Shown here piece by piece: positions 17,865 through 27,657 of a stretch of DNA of 64,000 nt (position 1 is its first letter; each line of letters opens with the position of its first letter). A model generated the notes under the pieces. That model ran no database searches. It was not told the origin of the DNA and was given only the letters and a program-made list of their open reading frames with translations. This stretch comes from Ditibartonella choladocola. GTDB taxonomy: Bacteria > Pseudomonadota > Alphaproteobacteria > Rhizobiales > Rhizobiaceae. Location of the stretch: the NCBI RefSeq assembly GCF_002007565.1, contig NZ_CP015625.1:2108001-2172000 (forward strand), in the 5' to 3' direction. The position numbers and the translations under genes are program-made.

Positions 17865-18995
17865 TTACGATAGGTTACTTGCGAGCTTTTCGGCAATTTC
17901 CCGATAGAGTTTGGAAAAAGTGCTTTGCGGTTTTGCAACATAGACAGGTGTGCCCGCATCCGACAAAGCGCGAACGTCCGGATCAAGCGGGATTTCGCCC
18001 AGAAACGGCACTTGCCGGTGGTGGGCTTCATTGCGCGCCCCGCCGTGGCCGAAAATGTCATAACGTTTGCCGGTATCGGGAGCGATAAAATAACTCATAT
18101 TTTCTATGACACCCAGAATCGGCACACCGACCTTGGTAAACATTTCGATTCCCTTGCGCGCGTCAACCAATGCGAGATCTTGCGGGGTGGAAACGATAAC
18201 CGCACCGGTTAACGGCACTTGCTGGGCGAGCGTCAATTGCGCGTCGCCGGTGCCGGGTGGCATGTCGACCACCAAAACATCGAGTGGCCCCCATAAAACA
18301 TCCCGCAAAAATTGTGTGACCGCCGACATCACCATCGGCCCGCGCCATACCATCGGGCGGTCTTCGTCAACAAGAAAACCCATCGACATCAATTTCAAGC
18401 CGAATTTTTCAAGCGTTTCCAGCTTGTTGCCTTCAACAGCACGCGGGCGCTGGTTGATAAGGCCGGTCAGTCTCGGCAGTGACGGCCCATAAATATCGGC
18501 ATCCAAAAGCCCCGTTTTAAAGCCTTTATCGGCCAGTGCCAAAGCCAGATTGATAGCAGTTGTCGATTTGCCAACGCCACCCTTGCCGGATGCGACAGCA
18601 ATAATATGTTTGACACCTTCAATCGGCTGTTTTTCACCAACACCGCGACCAACATGCGCATGCCCCGACTGCGCAACAACTTTTTTAGCACTTCCGGCGT
18701 GGCTTTCGCTGCCATTCCGGCTTGTCTCCTGACCGGTTCCGCCTTTTTTCTCGGCTGTCAAAGTAACAATAGCCGCTTTGACACCATCAAGCGCCTCGAC
18801 CACTTTCTGCGCAGCCTGTCGCATCGGCTCCAGTTCCTGCGCACGTTCATCCGGCACAGTTATCGAAAAAAACACTTTGCCATCGGAGATGAAAATTTCC
18901 GAAACAAGGCCGAGCGAAACAATATCGCTTTCAAAATCAGGCCCTTTGACCTTTCGCAACTCATCAACAACATCATCGCTTGTGATATTGGACAC
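17865..18995 (-). CDS. mrp: Mrp/NBP35-type ATPase, iron-sulfur cluster carrier family
   Basis: A 376-residue protein. Residues 1-~85 are a MIP18/DUF59-like domain; then a Gly/Ser/His-rich linker; then the P-loop ATPase with IAVASGKGGVGKSTTAINLALAL (deviant Walker A), DADIYGPSLPRL, MPPGTGD and VSTPQDLALVDARKG. Classical Mrp proteins bind a [4Fe-4S] cluster at a C-terminal CxxC, but here that segment reads ENMSYFIAPDTGKRYDIFG, and the whole protein has no cysteine. Cluster carriage as usually described is therefore doubtful, although the ATPase is intact. Cys-less forms occur in rhizobia to my recollection. Confidence 0.93.
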   Translation of the reverse strand: MSNITSDDVVDELRKVKGPDFESDIVSLGLVSEIFISDGKVFFSITVPDERAQELEPMRQAAQKVVEALDGVKAAIVTLTAEKKGGTGQETSRNGSESHAGSAKKVVAQSGHAHVGRGVGEKQPIEGVKHIIAVASGKGGVGKSTTAINLALALADKGFKTGLLDADIYGPSLPRLTGLINQRPRAVEGNKLETLEKFGLKLMSMGFLVDEDRPMVWRGPMVMSAVTQFLRDVLWGPLDVLVVDMPPGTGDAQLTLAQQVPLTGAVIVSTPQDLALVDARKGIEMFTKVGVPILGVIENMSYFIAPDTGKRYDIFGHGGARNEAHHRQVPFLGEIPLDPDVRALSDAGTPVYVAKPQSTFSKLYREIAEKLASNLS

Positions 18996-19067
18996 GAACT
19001 TTTCCTTCCTGCAAAATTGCTGGATTTTTCTCTTTCCTATCGCGGTGACAAGCCTTCGGTCAACCGG

Positions 19068-19763
19068 CTAATGGGCAGTTTTGACGGTTTTTGTATTGGC
19101 CGAAATATGGCTCGAATTCTTGTCGGCCAACCATTTGACAATAATGTCGCGGTCACGCTCGCCTATCATATGGTCACTATCGACCATCACATTATCAACC
19201 TTGGCAGAATTTTTATGGAACAGGGCCGATAAAGCCGGTTCAAACGGTGAATAAAGCGCGTCCTTTTTGCCCGAAATAATCAGGACTTGTGTTTTCGACA
19301 AATCCTCGCGCGCCGTATTATCGAGAATAGGCATTGAACGCATAAGAATGGCACGGCGCACAAGATCGGGATGGCGCATCATAATAACGGCCAGCAAATT
19401 CGCGCCATTGGAATAGCCGACAAAAGTCACCCGCGACAAATCATAATTTTCATCATCGGCAAGCCCGACGAGAAATTTTACCAAAGCATCGGCTTCGTGA
19501 ACAGCATCCTGCTGGTCGAACTTTGTCGGTGTAATTTTTCTGAACCAGCGCGTTTCACCATTTTGCACAATGCGCCCGCGAATGCCGACAAGTGTTGCCC
19601 GCGGCCATATCGGGCGGGCAAAGGACAATAACGAATTTTCATCGCCGCCCGACCCGTGAAGCAATATAACCACCTCGCCGGATGGATGATCGGCACGGTC
19701 AATGCGCATATGAAAATTCTCTAAACGCTTCAATCCGGTTTCGGTCGCATTATTCTGCTGCAT
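19068..19763 (-). CDS. Alpha/beta-hydrolase, carboxylesterase/phospholipase type
   Basis: A 231-residue protein from ATG 19763, which has AGAGGA six bases upstream and gives the usual family length. VVILLHGSGGDENSLL (oxyanion region), FVGYSNGANLLAVIMM (GxSxG nucleophile), SGKKDALYSP (Asp) and DSDHMIG (His) form the catalytic set of the Abhydrolase_2 group. The frame stays open a further 219 codons upstream to 20420, including a hydrophobic stretch and an Asn-Asn-Ala repeat. I treat that as non-coding because of its low complexity and the good internal start, but a long exported form is not excluded. Substrate unknown. Confidence 0.82.
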   Translation of the reverse strand: MQQNNATETGLKRLENFHMRIDRADHPSGEVVILLHGSGGDENSLLSFARPIWPRATLVGIRGRIVQNGETRWFRKITPTKFDQQDAVHEADALVKFLVGLADDENYDLSRVTFVGYSNGANLLAVIMMRHPDLVRRAILMRSMPILDNTAREDLSKTQVLIISGKKDALYSPFEPALSALFHKNSAKVDNVMVDSDHMIGERDRDIIVKWLADKNSSHISANTKTVKTAH

Positions 19764-19782
19764 AAAAATTCCTCTATTTCGC

Positions 19783-19827
19783 GCATTATTGGCATTATTG
19801 GCGTTATTGGCGTTGTTGGCGTTATTT
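19783..19827. repeat. Five tandem 9-bp units
   Basis: GCATTATTG/GCGTTATTG units from 19783, just upstream of the esterase ribosome binding site. Read leftward in frame they encode repeated Asn-Asn-Ala. Confidence 0.85.
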
Positions 19828-20730
19828 CCGTTAAACGCTTTTATATTTCCGGTAAACGTCCGGTCATTCCCGTTCAATGTCGCTCTTTGAAGCGGTTTTC
19901 CGGCTTCCGTCTCTGTGTCGCGCCCGTTTTGGAGCGACAAGGCGACCTTCCCGTTTTCCGCTTTTTGCATAAGCGCATTGACTTTTATAACGTCCGAAGA
20001 TTGTTTAATTTCGCCCGATTTTGCCACTTGACGAGCTTTCCCGCCTTCAACAGGCACAACTCTTCGAGCAGACTTTATCATGCGGGCTGTCTCTGTCTTT
20101 ATTTGCTCGGATTTTATCCGCTCACGCCCGATTGCCGAGATTATTGCATTTTCATTTTTCGTATCATTTCCGGTTTTCGTTTCATTATTGACCGGATCAT
20201 TATTGACCGGAAGCGCCAATTTTTCCGCCCCCTCCCCCCATGAGGACGCCATTGCATCGCAAATGAAATTTGCCAATGCCAGAAGAAAAAAGCAACAATA
20301 AAACCGAACCCTTTTGTCATGAACACGATTATGAAAAAAACCCTTTAACAATTTATCAATATAAGGAATGGAAGGCCTTCCGGCAAAACAATTAGGGGTG
20401 ATAAGGTCGTTTTCCCGCACCTTTCAGGCCAAGCTTTGCAAGTTTGCAACGGGGGCAAAACCGGCTCATATCAAGCTGCTTTGCCATAGCCGCTCTGCTC
20501 ATCTTCGTTCTAGTTCCGGTTGCCCTCGTTTAAGCTCCGGTTGCCTTCGCAAGCCATAGCCGCCCTATTCGCCTGCTCGTCTTTACCGGTTCTGCTAAAA
20601 ACGGGCTTACTTACCCACCCCATAGCCACTCTATTCGCCTGTGCAACTTCACCGGTTTTGCTGAACACGGGCTTGCCTACCCGCCCCCCGGCAAAAAAAC
20701 GCCGCCGCCTGTTTTTTAAAGCGCCGCCCG

Positions 20731-20786
20731 CCTGTTCTATTATGCCTGTTCTATTATGCTTGTTCTATTATGCTTGTTCTATCGGG
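20731..20786. repeat. Four tandem 14-bp units
   Basis: Units CCTGTTCTATTATG (twice), CTTGTTCTATTATG and a degenerate fourth. Confidence 0.9.
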
Positions 20787-20836
20787 CTTCACTGTTCCGG
20801 TTATTTGAGGGTTTTCTCCCCTTCACAAGGCCGTTC

Positions 20837-20926
20837 CCGACAATACCATTTCCGACAATTCCATTTCCGATAATTCCATTTCCGACAATTCCGGCCCCGA
20901 CAATACCATTCCTGACAATGCTATGC
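20837..20926. repeat. Six tandem 15-bp units
   Basis: Units begin with CCGACAATTCCATTT at 20837, 20852, 20867, 20882, 20897 and 20912, with one to four changes each. Confidence 0.92.
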
Positions 20927-21114
20927 CTGTCTTTGCCCGCCTTTGCCTGTCTTTGCCCGCCTTCAATTGTCTTTCATTGTCTTTGATGACGATTGCCGGT
21001 TAAAATAAGAAAAAACAATGGCGCTTTAATAAAAAGTAACCGGCGGGCACTTTGCCCTTACGCCACAGCACTTTTTCGGTTCATCATTGCGATAAAAGTT
21101 CTCTACGGGCGGGT

Positions 21115-21351
21115 TTATTTTTCTTTGCCGAAATGCAGAATCAGACCAATTCGCAACGCTTCAATACACAATAAATCGCGCAAAATTTTATCATCCAAAT
21201 CGAAGCTGTCATTGTATGAATGAAAATTCTCGACCGACCTTTCGACCTCGAAAACGCCATTGACCGGAAATTCAAATGATTTATTTTCCGATGAAAGATA
21301 TTGACGAATCGTAGAGATCAGCCGTTGCATATCTGTGCACTGTTCATTCAT
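21115..21351 (-). CDS. Small hypothetical protein
   Basis: A 78-residue frame from ATG 21351, with balanced composition and a helical, Leu-rich end (DDKILRDLLCIEALRIGLILHFGK). The ribosome binding site is weak (CGGG). It is divergent from the 21495 gene, and the 140-bp gap would hold both promoters. No family recognised. Confidence 0.45.
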   Translation of the reverse strand: MNEQCTDMQRLISTIRQYLSSENKSFEFPVNGVFEVERSVENFHSYNDSFDLDDKILRDLLCIEALRIGLILHFGKEK

Positions 21352-21494
21352 CCCGATACCCGATATACTCTATATAACAAATAGCAATCATAAGTTGTTT
21401 TTTGTTTGAATACAACCTTATTCTTCGGCAATAATATCGCCACTTTGTAACGTAATATTGCAGACTGGAAATTTATTGGCATCCGAGTCGTTTT

Positions 21495-22544
21495 ATGCAG
21501 CAAAGTCTTTCCGTAAACCGGACAAAATTCACCCGTATCATCGCCCGTATAGTGACACAAGTTGCACGTGCGATCTGGTTTGTTTTTGCCTGTTTCATGC
21601 TGCTGTGGAGCCTGTTTGCGTTTTTCTATCAATTGCCGTTCAACATGCCGGTTTTTGTTACCATTGCGGTTTTGTGGCTTGTCATCGGCATTTATGCATT
21701 GGCGCTTGAATTCAGAACGCCGTGGAAATCGCGGATTATATTGGCGATTATGTTTATTGCCGTTACAAGCTGGTGGGCAACGATAAAGCCGACATTACAC
21801 CGCGATTGGGCGCCGGAATTATCAAAAAGTGTCGAGGCGGAATTCGACCCGATCAATCCCGACATTGTCCATCTTGAAAATATCCGCGATTTTGACTGGA
21901 TTTCGGCTTACGAGGGAAAAGAACGATGGGAAAACGGCACTTATAATATCAAAGACATTGTCGGACTTGACGTGTATTTATCCTATTGGATGGGGCCTTA
22001 TATTGCCCACACGCTTGTAGGCTTTACTTTCAAAGACGGGCGTCATCTGGTTTTTTCGGCAGAAATCCGGCGCACAAAAGACCAGAGTTTTTCGGCCATA
22101 GGCGGTTTTTTCAAAGAATTTGAATTGATAATGATTGCCGCACCTGAAGAAGACATTATAAAATTGCGCACGGATATAAGAGGTGAACATGTTTACCGCT
22201 ACCCGATCAATGTAGACCGGGAAAAGATCGAAGAGCTCTTTCTGAATTATCTTGAAACAGCCAACAAGCTTGCCCGTAAAGCACGCTTCTATAATACTGT
22301 GACGGCCAATTGCACAACGGTGGTGTTTGACATGGCGCGCATTCTCGACCCTGGCATACCGCTTGACTGGCGCATTCTCTTTTCAGGACAACTTCCCTCC
22401 TATCTTTATGATCTCAAGGTGGTGGATACGAAAAAATCATTGGCCACACTTGTTGACGAAGCCCGTATCGTGCCCCAGATAAATGGCCGTCGCGACCAAT
22501 ATTCTGTTGATATAAGACGGGAGCGAAACACGAACGGCAATTGA
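21495..22544 (+). CDS. DUF4105-domain (Lnb N-terminal-like) membrane protein
   Basis: A 349-residue protein. Three hydrophobic segments lie at about 20-45, 50-70 and 76-96, followed by a large soluble domain. HTLVGFTFKDGRHLVFSAEIRRTKDQSFS and FYNTVTANCTTVVFDMAR match the DUF4105 family; its conserved His and the Asn-Cys pair resemble a cysteine-peptidase/acyltransferase-type active site. In E. faecalis-type Lnb the related domain takes part in lipoprotein N-acyl transfer; whether that holds here is unknown. The soluble part is probably periplasmic. Upstream of rpmH, same strand, 150 bp away. Confidence 0.82.
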   Translation: MQQSLSVNRTKFTRIIARIVTQVARAIWFVFACFMLLWSLFAFFYQLPFNMPVFVTIAVLWLVIGIYALALEFRTPWKSRIILAIMFIAVTSWWATIKPTLHRDWAPELSKSVEAEFDPINPDIVHLENIRDFDWISAYEGKERWENGTYNIKDIVGLDVYLSYWMGPYIAHTLVGFTFKDGRHLVFSAEIRRTKDQSFSAIGGFFKEFELIMIAAPEEDIIKLRTDIRGEHVYRYPINVDREKIEELFLNYLETANKLARKARFYNTVTANCTTVVFDMARILDPGIPLDWRILFSGQLPSYLYDLKVVDTKKSLATLVDEARIVPQINGRRDQYSVDIRRERNTNGN

Positions 22545-22693
22545 CTCGGCGAAAACTAAACCGTATAAGCGCAAAAATTGCCCCTGAACTGCAACTTGAA
22601 CTTGAAGCAGGCGAAAGGGCACAAAAACTGTTCAACCGGCGGGAAACCGCACATAGAACCAAGAAGGGCCGCACGCCGCGGTATGTTAAATAA

Positions 22694-22828
22694 ATGAAAC
22701 GTACATATCAACCGTCCAAACTCGTTCGTAAACGCCGCCACGGTTTCCGTGCGCGCATGGCAACCCTTGGTGGCCGCAAAGTGATTGCAGCCCGCCGCAC
22801 ACGTGGTCGCAAACGCCTTTCAGCCTGA
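22694..22828 (+). CDS. rpmH: 50S ribosomal protein L34
   Basis: A 44-residue protein starting [20 protein letters not shown] and ending GRKRLSA, the complete L34 sequence pattern. It is highly basic and of normal length. It is followed 160 bp later by rnpA, the near-universal bacterial order. Confidence 0.98.
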   Translation: MKRTYQPSKLVRKRRHGFRARMATLGGRKVIAARRTRGRKRLSA

Positions 22829-22988
22829 TTTCGACTTTATTGCTGACTGGTTCAAGGATTTTACAACGATATGGGGGAAAGTTTGTTTCGGCTACAGCTT
22901 TTTCCCTTCTTCGCTGCAAATGGTCCGGCATTGAAACACCCGTTGGAACCCGCTTCCTTATGGCAGAGTTTTGTTAAAGGTTTTTCCG

Positions 22989-23528
22989 ATGCGTGAGAAA
23001 TCCTACCTCCGCCTTCGCAAAAGGGCGGATTTTTTGGCATTAAGAAACGGTGAAAAACGACGTGGCCCGTTTTTTCTTCTGGAATCGAAAAGTCGCGATT
23101 TACCGGAAGAAATCAAGGAAAAAACCTTGCCGCGCGTCGGCTTTACCGTAACACGTAAAAATGGTAATGCGGTCAGGCGCAACCGCATCAAGCGGCGACT
23201 ACGCGAGGCATTCCGGCTTTCATTGACGCGTGACAAAGCCGCTCGTAACATCGCCGTTCGTGACATCGCCGCTCATGACAAGGCCGCCGCCACAAATTGT
23301 GACATCACCGCCGGCACAAATTGTGACATCGCCACTTGTGACATCACCGTTCGTGACATCACCGCCGGCGCAAATTGTGACCTTGTCAACGGAACAGATT
23401 ATGTCATCATTGCGCGTCCCGATGCACTTGACGCATCATTCGCCAGTCTGACCGGAGAAATGAAGCGCCGGTTCGGACAAAAATGCAAAACTCGAAACGA
23501 TAACAGGACAATCGCTCATGGAATATAA
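22989..23528 (+). CDS. rnpA: Ribonuclease P protein component, with a repetitive insertion
   Basis: A 179-residue protein from ATG 22989 (AAAGG upstream); the family is normally 110-130. [43 protein letters not shown] is the RNR RNA-binding core. Between this and the C-terminal [26 protein letters not shown] there are about 55 extra residues built from repeated [16 protein letters not shown] units, coded by near-identical 12-27-bp blocks (about 23235-23385). The insert replaces the short loop that normally joins these elements. Both ends of the enzyme are intact, so it is probably functional. It overlaps yidC by 11 bp. Confidence 0.93.
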   Translation: MREKSYLRLRKRADFLALRNGEKRRGPFFLLESKSRDLPEEIKEKTLPRVGFTVTRKNGNAVRRNRIKRRLREAFRLSLTRDKAARNIAVRDIAAHDKAAATNCDITAGTNCDIATCDITVRDITAGANCDLVNGTDYVIIARPDALDASFASLTGEMKRRFGQKCKTRNDNRTIAHGI

Positions 23529-25365
23529 TCGTAATTTTTTCATTGCTATTGGATTGTCTCTGCTTATCATTCTTGTCTGGCAGTTTTTTTACGTTGCACC
23601 GAAAAATGCCGACCAGCAAAAGGCACAAGAAATTGCTCGCCAGATCGAGCAAGATCAACAGGCACAAAATCAGGCCGTTCCGACTGCTGAAAATGGCACT
23701 GTAACACCGCCGCAAAACAAAGACGAAACAAACCCCGCCGGTCTTGAAATGACACCGGACGCCCGCAATGCGGCGTTGAACAAGTCCAAACGCGTTTTGA
23801 TCGACACACCTGAACTGCAAGGGTCGATCAACCTTGTCGGCGCCCAGTTCGATGATCTGTTTTTGAAAAATTACCGCTTGACGGTTGACAAGAACTCGCC
23901 GGAAATTGCGCTTCTCAATCCCAATGGTTTCAACACAACCTATATCGCCGAATTCGGTTTTACCGGCAAGGGTTTGCCCGCCGGAAGCCTGCCGCAATTC
24001 AATACCGAATGGAAGGTTGATGGCGAAAACGCAACCTTGACACCCAAGACACCCGTTCATCTTGTCTATGATAATGGTCAGGGACAAGTCTTCCACCGTG
24101 TGATCTCGGTTGACGACAATTACATGTTCACCATTTCCGACAGTGTCACCAATAATGCTTCTTCGGTTGTAAGCCTTCTGCCTTATGCGCGCGTTGCCCG
24201 CGCTGCTCCTCCCGAACACGCAAGTGCCACCTATCTTCTCCATGAAGGCATGATCGGCGTTGCCGGTGATGACGGCCTCAAGGAAGAAAAATATGCCGCG
24301 CTCAAGGATTTGAAGCCGGATGCGTCAAACGAAAAGAAAATGGTTTTCGATAAGGTCAAAGGCGGCTTTATCGGCATTACCGACAAATATTGGGCAGTTG
24401 CCGCTATTCCTCCGCAGGACGAGGAATATACCAGCCGTTTTGTCTATTTCGATCGTCTTTCCACCCATTACCAGTCGGATTTGACCGGAAAGGCCATCAC
24501 CGTCGCTTCGGGTGCAACCGAAACCATCACCAATCATTTGTTTGCCGGAGCCAAACGCGTTGAAGCCATCAATGCCTATCAGGACAATCTGAAGATTTTA
24601 AAATTCGAATTGTTGATTGACTGGGGCTGGTTCTCGATCATCACCAAGCCGATGTTTGCTCTGATCGACATTCTCTATAAGCTCACCAACAATTTCGGTG
24701 TTGCCATTCTGCTTGTTACTGTCATTTTGAAAGCGGTTCTGTTCCCGCTTGCCAACAAGTCTTATAAATCCATGGCGCGCATGAAAGTTGTGCAACCGGC
24801 AATGATGGAAATCCGCTCCAAATATGCCGATGACAAGGTCAAGCAACAACAAGCCATTATGGAGCTTTATAGAACCGAGAAAATCAACCCGCTTGCCGGT
24901 TGCTGGCCGCTTCTGGTGCAATTCCCGATTTTCTTTGCCCTTTATAAAGTGCTCTATATCACCATTGAAATGCGCCATGCGCCGTTCTTTGGCTGGATTC
25001 AGGACCTTGCCGCCCCCGACCCGACATCGCTCTTTAATCTGTTCGGTTGGCTTCCCTATAATGTTCCGGCATTTTTGATGATCGGTGCATGGCCTGTCAT
25101 TATGGGTATCACCATGTTCTTGCAAATGCGCATGAACCCGACACCCCCCGACCCGACACAGGCCATGATTTTCACATGGATGCCGATTGTCTTTACATTC
25201 ATGCTCGCTTCGTTTCCTGCCGGTCTCGTTATTTACTGGGCATGGAACAACACGCTGTCGATCTGCCAGCAGGCGATCATCATGAAAAGTCAGGGTGCAA
25301 AGATCGAACTTTGGGACAATCTCAAAGCTATCTTCAAAAAGAAACCGAAGAAAGAGACCAAATAA
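23518..25365 (+). CDS. yidC: Membrane protein insertase YidC
   Basis: A 615-residue protein. N-terminal membrane anchor ([20 protein letters not shown], 7-26), Gln/Ala-rich linker, periplasmic beta domain (about 85-360), then the conserved five-helix core: [69 protein letters not shown], and a last pair around [29 protein letters not shown]. It inserts proteins into the inner membrane alone or with SecYEG. A basic tail ([10 protein letters not shown]) ends the protein. Translation overlaps rnpA upstream and abuts engB downstream. Confidence 0.97.
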   Translation: MEYNRNFFIAIGLSLLIILVWQFFYVAPKNADQQKAQEIARQIEQDQQAQNQAVPTAENGTVTPPQNKDETNPAGLEMTPDARNAALNKSKRVLIDTPELQGSINLVGAQFDDLFLKNYRLTVDKNSPEIALLNPNGFNTTYIAEFGFTGKGLPAGSLPQFNTEWKVDGENATLTPKTPVHLVYDNGQGQVFHRVISVDDNYMFTISDSVTNNASSVVSLLPYARVARAAPPEHASATYLLHEGMIGVAGDDGLKEEKYAALKDLKPDASNEKKMVFDKVKGGFIGITDKYWAVAAIPPQDEEYTSRFVYFDRLSTHYQSDLTGKAITVASGATETITNHLFAGAKRVEAINAYQDNLKILKFELLIDWGWFSIITKPMFALIDILYKLTNNFGVAILLVTVILKAVLFPLANKSYKSMARMKVVQPAMMEIRSKYADDKVKQQQAIMELYRTEKINPLAGCWPLLVQFPIFFALYKVLYITIEMRHAPFFGWIQDLAAPDPTSLFNLFGWLPYNVPAFLMIGAWPVIMGITMFLQMRMNPTPPDPTQAMIFTWMPIVFTFMLASFPAGLVIYWAWNNTLSICQQAIIMKSQGAKIELWDNLKAIFKKKPKKETK

Positions 25366-26022
25366 GTGACAGACAGTCCTGCATTGGCGGGACTTTTTGC
25401 CCGTAACTGGATTTTTATCCGCGGTGTACCGGCAATGAAGTTTCTGCCGCCCGAAGGGCCAGCCGAAATTGCCTTTGCCGGTCGCTCCAATGTCGGCAAA
25501 TCCTCGCTCATCAATGCGCTGGTTGGCCATAAAGGTCTCGCCCGCACGTCAAACACACCCGGTCGCACACAGGAGCTCAACTATTTTGTGCCTGATGGCT
25601 TTACCGGCACTGTTGATGATTTGCCGCCGCTCGCACTTGTCGATATGCCGGGCTATGGCTTTGCCGAAGCGCCGAAAGCGCAGGTCGACCAATGGACAAA
25701 GCTGATTTTCGATTATCTGCGTGGTCGCACAACTTTAAAACGCGTTTATGTGCTGATTGATTCCCGCCACGGTATCAAAAAGAATGACGGGGATGTGCTC
25801 AGCCTTCTTGATAAAGCAGCCGTTTCCTATCAGATTGTGTTGACCAAGATCGACAAGATCAAACCGGCCGAACTTCAAAAATTGATCGAAAAAACCCATC
25901 TGACGATTGCCAAACGCCCTGCCGCTTTTCCCCACATCATTGCCACCTCTTCCGAAAAAGGAATAGGCCTTGACGATTTGCGGGAAACGATTTTAGAGGC
26001 TGCCAATCCGCTTGCCCGATAA
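25366..26022 (+). CDS. engB: Ribosome biogenesis GTPase EngB (YihA/YsxC)
   Basis: A 218-residue protein with a GTG start directly after the yidC stop. [19 protein letters not shown] (G1), [13 protein letters not shown] (G2), [14 protein letters not shown] (G3), VLTKIDKIK (G4) and ATSSEKGIG (G5) give all TRAFAC GTPase motifs; the size and PGRTQ are typical of EngB. It assists large-subunit assembly. Last gene of the rpmH-rnpA-yidC-engB cluster. Confidence 0.96.
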   Translation: MTDSPALAGLFARNWIFIRGVPAMKFLPPEGPAEIAFAGRSNVGKSSLINALVGHKGLARTSNTPGRTQELNYFVPDGFTGTVDDLPPLALVDMPGYGFAEAPKAQVDQWTKLIFDYLRGRTTLKRVYVLIDSRHGIKKNDGDVLSLLDKAAVSYQIVLTKIDKIKPAELQKLIEKTHLTIAKRPAAFPHIIATSSEKGIGLDDLRETILEAANPLAR

Positions 26023-26036
26023 GTTTCGCACGATCA

Positions 26037-26396
26037 AGTTTTTGTTCTTTGAATTTTGCCCCGTTCAAGTTTTGCGCGGTTCAAATTTTACGCGGTTGAA
26101 GTTTCGCCCCTTTCAAGTTTTGACCCTTCCAAGTTTCGCCCCTTCCAAGTTTCGCCCCTTCCAAGTTTCGCCCCTTCCAAGTTTTGACCCGTTCAAGTTT
26201 TGCCCCGTTCAATTTTTGCCCCTTCCAAGTTTTGACCCGTTCAATTTTTGCCCTGTCAAATTTTACGCGGTTGAAGTTTCGCCCCTTCCAAGTTTTGCCG
26301 CTTCCAAGTTTTGACCCTTTCACGTTTTGCCCCTTTCAAGTTTTGACCCTTTCAAGTTTCGCCCCTTCCGAGTTTTGACCCGTTCAAGTTATGACC
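26037..26396. repeat. Degenerate 16-bp tandem array, about 22 units
   Basis: Consensus GTTTCGCCCCTTCCAA; clear unit starts at 26101, 26117, 26133 and 26149. Since 16 is not divisible by three, all frames through it show 16-residue periodic peptides, which explains the open frames on both strands. It begins right after engB. Confidence 0.93.
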
Positions 26397-26964
26397 GATT
26401 TCGTTTTCAAAAGTGGCGGCTTGAAAATGCGCGCCACAACAAACAAAACCTTTTTGGCAAGCGTGAAATTATTTGCAGTCATTGCCTCATCATTGAAACC
26501 AGGTTGGTAAAGGCCGGCTATTGGAAATCACTTCCTGTTTTTTAAAAAATCCTGCCTTCATTTTAAAAATTCCCCCTTTTTCTGAAACTATTTGCGCGCA
26601 AAGCCTCACCAGCCAAACCCCTTTTTTAAAAAACCGGCTCTGCCCCTTGTCCGAAAACAGTTTTTATGAAAAAGCCACCGGCTTACAATTGAACTCTTGC
26701 AGAAATTTTGAGAGGGCAAGACAAAACATCCGGCACGTCAAGACAAATCATGATTACGTCACTTCATGACTATGTCTTTTCAACTTGACCGGTTTGTTCA
26801 TTCCGTTTTCAAATTATTAACGTTGAGAAACAATTTTTTGCCGCGTTTTACAATTGGTTAAGCATGAGTGTTGCAACAGGGGGAGCATTGTGGTTCCCTT
26901 TCTTGTTCTTCGGGCGAATGGGTTCTATAACGTTGTTCAAATCTGTAAGAAATCCAGAGTAGTC
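26397..26964. other. Spacer without a supported gene
   Basis: A 570-bp stretch between the 16-bp array and the GST gene. Contains poly-A/T tracts (TTTTTTAAAAAA around 26539-26552 and 26621-26632). Short frames have no ribosome binding sites. Nothing else seen. Confidence 0.4.
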
Positions 26965-27657
26965 ATGCTAACGCTTTTTCATCATCCGATGTCCTCTTCA
27001 TCCCGTTTTGTGCGGCTCATCCTCAATGAATATGATGTGGCCACCAACCTGATCGAAGAGTATGAATGGGCACGCCGGCGCGAGTTTCTTGTGCTCAATC
27101 CGGCCGGCAGTGTACCGGTACTTCTGGCAGAACGCGAAGTGCCGCTTTGCGGCGCCTATGTCATTTACGAATATCTTGATGAAACGCGCGGCGGCTTGCG
27201 CCGCGACCAGCGCTTCTTTCCCGAAAACCCGCTTGAACGCGCAGAAGTGCGCCGCCTGACCGAATGGTTTTTAACGAAGTTTGAAAGCGAAGTAACCCGT
27301 CACATTGTGCGCGAACGTATTTATAAACGCGAAATTCCGCTGGCGCAGGGAGGTGGTGCACCCGATTCACAAACCTTGCGCAATGCCCGTGCCAATATTC
27401 GCCCGCATATGAAATATCTCGAATGGCTTTGCGCCTCGCGTGACTGGCTCGCCGGAAACTCTATCTCTTATGCCGATCTGGCAGCCGCCGCTTCACTTTC
27501 GGTTCTCGATTTCATGGGCGAATTGGACTGGAAGTCTTTTCCTGCCTCGCGCGACTGGTATATGCGTATCAAATCGAGGCCATCCTTCCGGCCGCTTCTG
27601 AATGACCGCATAAGGGGCATTGCACCGAGCACGCATTATGCCGATCTCGACTTCTAG
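26965..27657 (+). CDS. fzlA: Glutathione S-transferase-family protein, probable FzlA ortholog
   Basis: A 230-residue GST-fold protein from ATG 26965 (MLTLFHHPMSSSSRFVRL); the frame extends upstream but the family begins here. The thioredoxin-like half carries NPAGSVPVLL and VIYEYLDE, the helical half WLAGNSISYADLAAAASLSVLDFMGELDW. In Caulobacter and relatives a GST-like protein of this size, FzlA, binds FtsZ filaments and helps activate constriction; its place beside queG and its N-terminus fit that ortholog group, but this is recalled, not computed. It overlaps queG by 20 bp. Confidence 0.7.
   Translation: MLTLFHHPMSSSSRFVRLILNEYDVATNLIEEYEWARRREFLVLNPAGSVPVLLAEREVPLCGAYVIYEYLDETRGGLRRDQRFFPENPLERAEVRRLTEWFLTKFESEVTRHIVRERIYKREIPLAQGGGAPDSQTLRNARANIRPHMKYLEWLCASRDWLAGNSISYADLAAAASLSVLDFMGELDWKSFPASRDWYMRIKSRPSFRPLLNDRIRGIAPSTHYADLDF

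Larger units (their letters stand above)
19828..21114. other. 1.3-kb spacer rich in short repeats
   Basis: Apart from the open extension of the esterase frame (to 20420), no supported gene. It holds the 14-bp and 15-bp arrays listed separately and, around 20560-20690, loosely repeated CGCCTG/ACCGG blocks. Composition is T- and C-rich on the plus strand. Confidence 0.5.

Noticed and set aside
26012..26378. Open frames on both strands with FKFxPFQV or GxxWKGxN repeats
   Set aside because: Produced by the 16-bp tandem array; no start signals.
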